From NCBI GenBank assembly GCA_045590715.1, contig JAZNRO010000031.1, forward strand, positions 1-8,674: 8,674 nucleotides of DNA, read 5' to 3'. Positions 4,633-8,674 of the stretch are shown piece after piece. How positions within the stretch are numbered: the first letter of the stretch is position 1; every line of letters begins with the position of its first letter. Made by a program: the position numbers and the translations under genes. This DNA comes from RGIG5579 sp045590715 (lineage in GTDB: Bacteria; Bacillota; Clostridia; Oscillospirales; SIG627). The notes under the pieces were generated by a model. The model saw nothing but the letters and a program-made list of their open reading frames with translations. It ran no database searches and had not been told where the DNA came from.

Positions 4633-5529
4633 ATGCAGAATTTAACCCAAAAAACAGGATTTATCGCTCTGGTGGGCAGACCTAACGTAGGAAAAAGCAC
4701 TTTGCTTAACACCATTTTAGGGGAGAAGATCGCCGCCGTTTCCAGAAAACCCCAGACTACCCGTACTTCTATTACCGGTATTCTGACCAAAGAGAATTGC
4801 CAGTACGTGTTCCTGGATACTCCCGGCGTACATAAACCCCGTACCAAGCTTGGTAATATGATGATGAAGTCCGTTGGCACTGCCACCGGTGATGTTTCCT
4901 TGGTGCTTCTTTTGGTAGAGCCCGTGGCCCAGATTCATCCCATTGAGCAGGAACTGATGGAAAAATTTCGCAAAATGGGCGTTCCGGTGATCCTTATCAT
5001 CAATAAGACCGATATTTATAAGCCGGAAGACATTATCCGCACCATTGACGTTTTTGCCAAAGAATATAACTTTGCCTCTGTGATCCCCCTTTCCGGTAAG
5101 ACCGGTGACGGCGTGGATATCATTTTCAAAGAGGCAGAACCCTTTATGGAAGAAGGGGAGTGGTTCTTCGCTTCCGATATGATCACCGATCAGCCGGAGA
5201 GAACCATTGCCGCAGAAATTATCAGAGAAAAACTTTTAAAGCTTCTGGATAAAGAAATTCCCCACGGTACTGCCGTTGTCATTGAGGAATTTAAAGAGAC
5301 CGATAAGAGAATCGATATCCGCGCAGAGATCTTCTGTGAAAAGGCCAGCCACAAGAAAATTATTATCGGCAGAGACGGCGCTATGCTGAAAAAAGTAGGA
5401 AGCTTTGCCAGAGAAGACCTGGAAGCCTTCTTTGCCACCCACGTAAATATTGATCTGTGGGTAAAGGTAAAAGAAAACTGGAGAGATAACGAAAGTCTTT
5501 TGAACTCTTTCGGTTTCAAGAGGGACTAG
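4633..5529 (+). CDS. era: GTPase Era, 30S ribosome assembly factor
   Basis: A 298-residue GTPase of standard Era length that binds the 3' end of 16S rRNA through its KH domain and checkpoints small-subunit assembly. It is essential in many bacteria. G-domain motifs in order: G1 GRPNVGKS (15-22), switch I PQTTRTSITGI, G3 DTPG (62-65), and G4 NKTD (124-127). The expected G5 'SA[LK]' reads SGK at 154-156, a departure from the usual alanine. The C-terminal KH domain carries GRDG (246-249) followed by AMLKKVGSFAREDLEAFF, the usual type II KH arrangement, and ends WRDNESLLNSFGF. It directly follows ybeY, whose product also acts on the 16S rRNA 3' end, and it precedes recO by one nucleotide, the common era-recO pairing in Firmicutes. 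Confidence 0.98.
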   Translation: MQNLTQKTGFIALVGRPNVGKSTLLNTILGEKIAAVSRKPQTTRTSITGILTKENCQYVFLDTPGVHKPRTKLGNMMMKSVGTATGDVSLVLLLVEPVAQIHPIEQELMEKFRKMGVPVILIINKTDIYKPEDIIRTIDVFAKEYNFASVIPLSGKTGDGVDIIFKEAEPFMEEGEWFFASDMITDQPERTIAAEIIREKLLKLLDKEIPHGTAVVIEEFKETDKRIDIRAEIFCEKASHKKIIIGRDGAMLKKVGSFAREDLEAFFATHVNIDLWVKVKENWRDNESLLNSFGFKRD

Positions 5530-5530
5530 T

Positions 5531-6334
5531 ATGACCCGCATATTGAAGGGCCTGGTTTTAAAAAGCGTAAAGTACTCGGAGAGTGATAAACTTATTACCA
5601 TTTTAACCGAGGAAGGTAAAATGTTTTTTAAGGCCAGAGGGATCCGCAGTATAACAAGCAAAAACGCTGCGGGATGCCAGACTTTCGTCTATTCGGAATT
5701 TGAACTGGAAGAAAGAGGGGATAAGTGCTATTTAAAAAGAGCCACCCCCTTATATTCCACCATTCGTCAAGGGGCCGAGATCTCGTCTATGGCCCTGGCT
5801 TCTTATCTGGCGGAGCTTTCCCTGGATACGGCGCTGGACGCGGAAACGGGAAAAAGCGTTTTGCGGCTTTTGATGAATGCATTGTATTTATTGGCAAAAG
5901 AGGACCGTTCCCCGGACCTTATCAAAGCCGTGTTTGAAATGCGCCTTTTAGCGGCAAACGGCCTGATGCCAAGGCTTGACGGATGTAGCGTTTGCGGAAA
6001 AGATCCGGAGGATACCCCCTCTTACTTTTTCCGTTTTTTAGAAGGAGATCTGATCTGTCCGGATTGTATCTCCTCTTTTGATACGGACTTTTTGCGCATC
6101 AGAAGAGACCTTTTGTATCTGTGCCGCAGAAGTGTGGAAGTATCGGAGGATAAGGCCTACGCCTTGAAAGTGCCGGATGGTCTTCTTCGGGATTTTGCCC
6201 GCTTTTCCGAGCGCTATTTATTAGAGCAGATGGAAAGAAGCTATAAGACTCTTGATTTTTACCACCAGGTAAAGAGGATCCCGGAAGAGAAAAAGGAAAC
6301 AAATAAGGAAGAATCAAGTGATGAAACCCTTTGA
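5531..6334 (+). CDS. recO: DNA repair protein RecO
   Basis: A 267-residue mediator that loads RecA onto SSB-coated single-stranded DNA with RecR during gap repair; usual length about 240-260. The N-terminal OB fold begins TRILKGLVLKSVKYSESDKL and includes FKARGIRS, matching family members. The middle is helical. A zinc finger is present with C152, C155 (CSVC) and C176, C179 (CPDC), as in most Gram-positive RecO proteins. The C-terminal helix ends SYKTLDFYHQVKRIPEE, followed by a polar tail of about 15 residues rich in Lys and Glu. AAGAGGG at about 5519-5525 serves the ATG at 5531, one nucleotide after the era stop. The last 14 nt overlap the mutS2 start in a different frame. Confidence 0.96.
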   Translation: MTRILKGLVLKSVKYSESDKLITILTEEGKMFFKARGIRSITSKNAAGCQTFVYSEFELEERGDKCYLKRATPLYSTIRQGAEISSMALASYLAELSLDTALDAETGKSVLRLLMNALYLLAKEDRSPDLIKAVFEMRLLAANGLMPRLDGCSVCGKDPEDTPSYFFRFLEGDLICPDCISSFDTDFLRIRRDLLYLCRRSVEVSEDKAYALKVPDGLLRDFARFSERYLLEQMERSYKTLDFYHQVKRIPEEKKETNKEESSDETL

Positions 6335-8674
6335 AAAAGCAGCTGTTACGCTGGAATATCATAAGGTCTTATCCCAGCTTGCCGCCCTTTGTACGGTGGA
6401 AGCGGGAAAAGAAAAAATTATGACGCTGTTACCCGAGAGTAATGCCGATCGGGTCATTTTTTTGCAGAAGGAAACTGCCGCCGCAAAGCGGGTGCTTGCC
6501 CAAAAAGGCGGTCCCAGTTTGTCTGCCCACCCTTCTATCCCTGAAATCTTGTCCCACGCCGAAAAAGGCGCAGTTCTAAATCTTTCTGAACTGCTTCGTA
6601 TCGGCGCTCTTTTGCGTTCTGTATCTTCCGCCAGAGAATTTGGCGAAGGACTCAGTGGGGAAGATTCTGTACTGGGTGAAATGTTCCGCAGACTTCTGCC
6701 GGAGAAGGAACTGGAAAGAGAGATCCATCGCTGTATCTTATCGGAAGACACGGTAGCGGATGATGCCTCTCCCGCCCTTTTCTCTATTCGCAGAAAGCTT
6801 TCTTCCCTGGCAGAGAAGATCAGAGAATCCCTTCAGCACTATATTTCCGGCGCCTACGGTACGTATCTTCAGGAAAATATCATTACCTTCCGTAATTCCC
6901 GCTACGTGATCCCGGTAAAGAGCGAATATAAAAACGAGATCAAAGGTCTGATCCACGATACCTCCTCCAGCGGCGCAACGGTGTTTATTGAGCCGGCGTC
7001 GGTTGTGGAAATGAATAACCAGATCAAGATCCTGCAAGGGGAAGAAAAGGAAGAGATCGAGCGGATCTTGTGGGCCCTTTCTCAAAAAGTTGCCTCTTTT
7101 TCCGATGCCCTGACCTTGAATTTCTATAATATCGTGGAGCTTTCCATTATTTTTGCCAGAGGAGAACTTGCTTTCCGTTACGATGCGGTAGAGCCTACCG
7201 TTTCCCGAAAAGGGGAACTTGTTTTTCAAAAGGCAAGACACCCTCTTTTAGAGAAGAAAACGGCAGTTCCCATTTCTTTGACTTTGGGAAAAAATTTTGA
7301 CGTTCTTGTGATCACCGGCCCCAATACCGGTGGCAAGACGGTAACCTTAAAGACCGTCGGCCTTCTTTCTATGATGGCCCAGACCGGTCTTCAGGTGCCT
7401 TGTGAAGAAGCCGTTCTTCCGGTTTACCCGGATATTCTGGCAGATATCGGGGACGAACAGAGTATTGAGCAGTCTCTTTCCACCTTTTCCAGTCATATCG
7501 TCAATATTATCTCTATGCTTTCCGCTGCAAAGGAAGGCTCTTTGATGCTGTTTGACGAATTGGGAAGCGGTACGGATCCCATTGAAGGCGCCGCCCTGGC
7601 AGAAGCCATTTTGGAAACGGTTCGGGCAAAAGGGGTAAAATGCGCCGCTACTACCCACTATGCAGAACTGAAGACTTATGCCCTGGAAACAGAAGGGGTG
7701 GAGAATGCTTCCTGCGAATTTGATATTACTACCTTAAAGCCCACCTATCGACTGATCATCGGTACCCCCGGCAGATCCAACGCCTTTCTCATTTCCGAAA
7801 GACTGGGTCTGGACCGTGCTATCATTGAAAAAGCAGAGCGCCTTGTGAAGGCGGAAAACCGCCGCTTTGAAACTATTGTTGGCAAGCTGGAAGAAGACCG
7901 AATTTCCATGGAAAAGGATCGGGAAGAAGCCAAAAAGCTTCTTTTAGAGGCGGAAAAAGCCAGAAATGAAGCCATCAAAGAGAGGGAAGGCCTTCTTTCC
8001 GGCGCAGAAAAGGAATTGGATCGAGCCAAAAGAGAGGCTTTGCGCCTGGTAAAAAGCGCCAGAGCCCTTTCCGATTCTACTTTTGAAAAGCTGGAAGAAC
8101 TGCAGAAAAAAGCCTTGAAGGATAAGGCCCAGGCCGATTTGGAAGAGGAAAGAAGAAAACTCCGTCTTTCTCTTACCGGCGCCCAGGATCGCATCTCTGC
8201 TACCATCGTAACCCCTAAGGAAGAGGACGAAAATTACACCCCGCCCAGACCCTTCAAAGTGGGCGACCAGGTGCTGGTAGCCAAGGTCGGAAAAGAAGGA
8301 ATTATCGAGAAGATCAGCGGGGAAGACGCCCTTGTGCTGGTGGAAAATTTGAAAATGAAAGTGCCCCTTTCCACCCTTCGTCTGATGACGGAACTAAAGA
8401 AAGGCAAGAGCGCGAAAAAGAAAGGAAGCGTCACTTCCTCCCCCCGAAATCATACCTCAAACAGCGTAGACGTTAGAGGTCTTGTTACTGACGACGCTTG
8501 GTTTGTGGTGGATAAATATCTGGACGACGTAGTGCTTATCGGATATGAGTCTGTAACGGTGATCCACGGCAAGGGAACCGGTGCTTTGAAAGCCGGACTT
8601 TGGCGTTATTTTAAAAAGGATCCCCGCATTCGTTCTTTCCGTCTTGGCCTATACGGAGAAGGGGACGGAGGCGT
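6321..8674 (+). CDS. mutS2: Endonuclease MutS2 (MutS family ATPase with Smr domain), lacks only its last few codons
   Basis: 784 codons are visible, open at the right edge; homologues are about 785-795 residues, so only a few codons are missing. MutS2 does not act in mismatch repair. It binds branched DNA and affects recombination, and in Bacillus it has been linked to splitting collided ribosomes. The N-terminal core/clamp region contains NSRYVIPVK (192-200) and SSSGATVFIEP (215-225). The ATPase has Walker A GPNTGGKT (333-340), Walker B LMLFDELGSGTDP (D412, E413), and TPGRSNAFLISERLGL. A charged coiled coil spans about 497-626. A small beta domain with VGDQVLV starts near 645. The C-terminal Smr nuclease domain starts near 714 with VDVRG and has HGKGTG at 749-754 and YGEGDGG at the end. 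AAGGAAG at 6305-6311 precedes the ATG at 6321; an in-frame GTG at 6318 is an alternative. The start overlaps recO by 14 nt. Confidence 0.97.
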   Translation, partial: MKPFEKAAVTLEYHKVLSQLAALCTVEAGKEKIMTLLPESNADRVIFLQKETAAAKRVLAQKGGPSLSAHPSIPEILSHAEKGAVLNLSELLRIGALLRSVSSAREFGEGLSGEDSVLGEMFRRLLPEKELEREIHRCILSEDTVADDASPALFSIRRKLSSLAEKIRESLQHYISGAYGTYLQENIITFRNSRYVIPVKSEYKNEIKGLIHDTSSSGATVFIEPASVVEMNNQIKILQGEEKEEIERILWALSQKVASFSDALTLNFYNIVELSIIFARGELAFRYDAVEPTVSRKGELVFQKARHPLLEKKTAVPISLTLGKNFDVLVITGPNTGGKTVTLKTVGLLSMMAQTGLQVPCEEAVLPVYPDILADIGDEQSIEQSLSTFSSHIVNIISMLSAAKEGSLMLFDELGSGTDPIEGAALAEAILETVRAKGVKCAATTHYAELKTYALETEGVENASCEFDITTLKPTYRLIIGTPGRSNAFLISERLGLDRAIIEKAERLVKAENRRFETIVGKLEEDRISMEKDREEAKKLLLEAEKARNEAIKEREGLLSGAEKELDRAKREALRLVKSARALSDSTFEKLEELQKKALKDKAQADLEEERRKLRLSLTGAQDRISATIVTPKEEDENYTPPRPFKVGDQVLVAKVGKEGIIEKISGEDALVLVENLKMKVPLSTLRLMTELKKGKSAKKKGSVTSSPRNHTSNSVDVRGLVTDDAWFVVDKYLDDVVLIGYESVTVIHGKGTGALKAGLWRYFKKDPRIRSFRLGLYGEGDGG

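Noticed and set aside
4413..4886. 157-codon open frame on the minus strand across ybeY and era
   Set aside because: It lies antisense to two certain genes, has no ribosome site or family resemblance, and is explained by their codon usage.

Overview
This looks like chromosomal core DNA from an endospore-forming member of the Clostridia, possibly Lachnospiraceae-like. The evidence is three sporulation genes (a ylbJ/spoVV-type gene, yqfC and yqfD), a small CxxC protein of clostridial type, purine-rich Shine-Dalgarno sites, and intermediate base composition. Genus is inference only. I see no mobile element, CRISPR array, tRNA or rRNA.

Left region (1-1686). The 3' end of nadC (NAD synthesis) is followed by a small, AT-rich XRE-type helix-turn-helix gene. 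A bidirectional terminator at about 502-533 overlaps the stop codons of both converging genes. On the minus strand lie a five-cysteine small protein (532-759) and, upstream of it, a YlbJ/SpoVV-like membrane protein (811-1686). The small protein appears to have its own sigma-A promoter overlapping the ylbJ stop codon.

Right region (1749-8674). A short divergent intergenic stretch separates ylbJ from a seven-gene plus-strand run: yqfC, yqfD, phoH, ybeY, era, recO and mutS2. The genes overlap (ATGA, GTGA, 14 nt) or sit 1-20 nt apart. mutS2 runs off the window only a few codons short of its expected end.

How it works together. yqfC-yqfD and ylbJ fit a mother-cell sporulation programme, and weak sigma-E-like elements lie between them. 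phoH-ybeY-era are RNA and ribosome-maturation genes, and recO and mutS2 are recombination/repair genes, with MutS2 also linked to rescue of stalled ribosomes in Bacillus. A near-consensus sigma-A promoter inside yqfD (TTGACA, 17 nt, TATGAT, 2994-3022) would give the housekeeping genes vegetative expression independent of the sporulation genes.

Most of the window is ordinary conserved gene content. The observations worth a second look concern promoter layout and gene order; I found no credible undescribed system.
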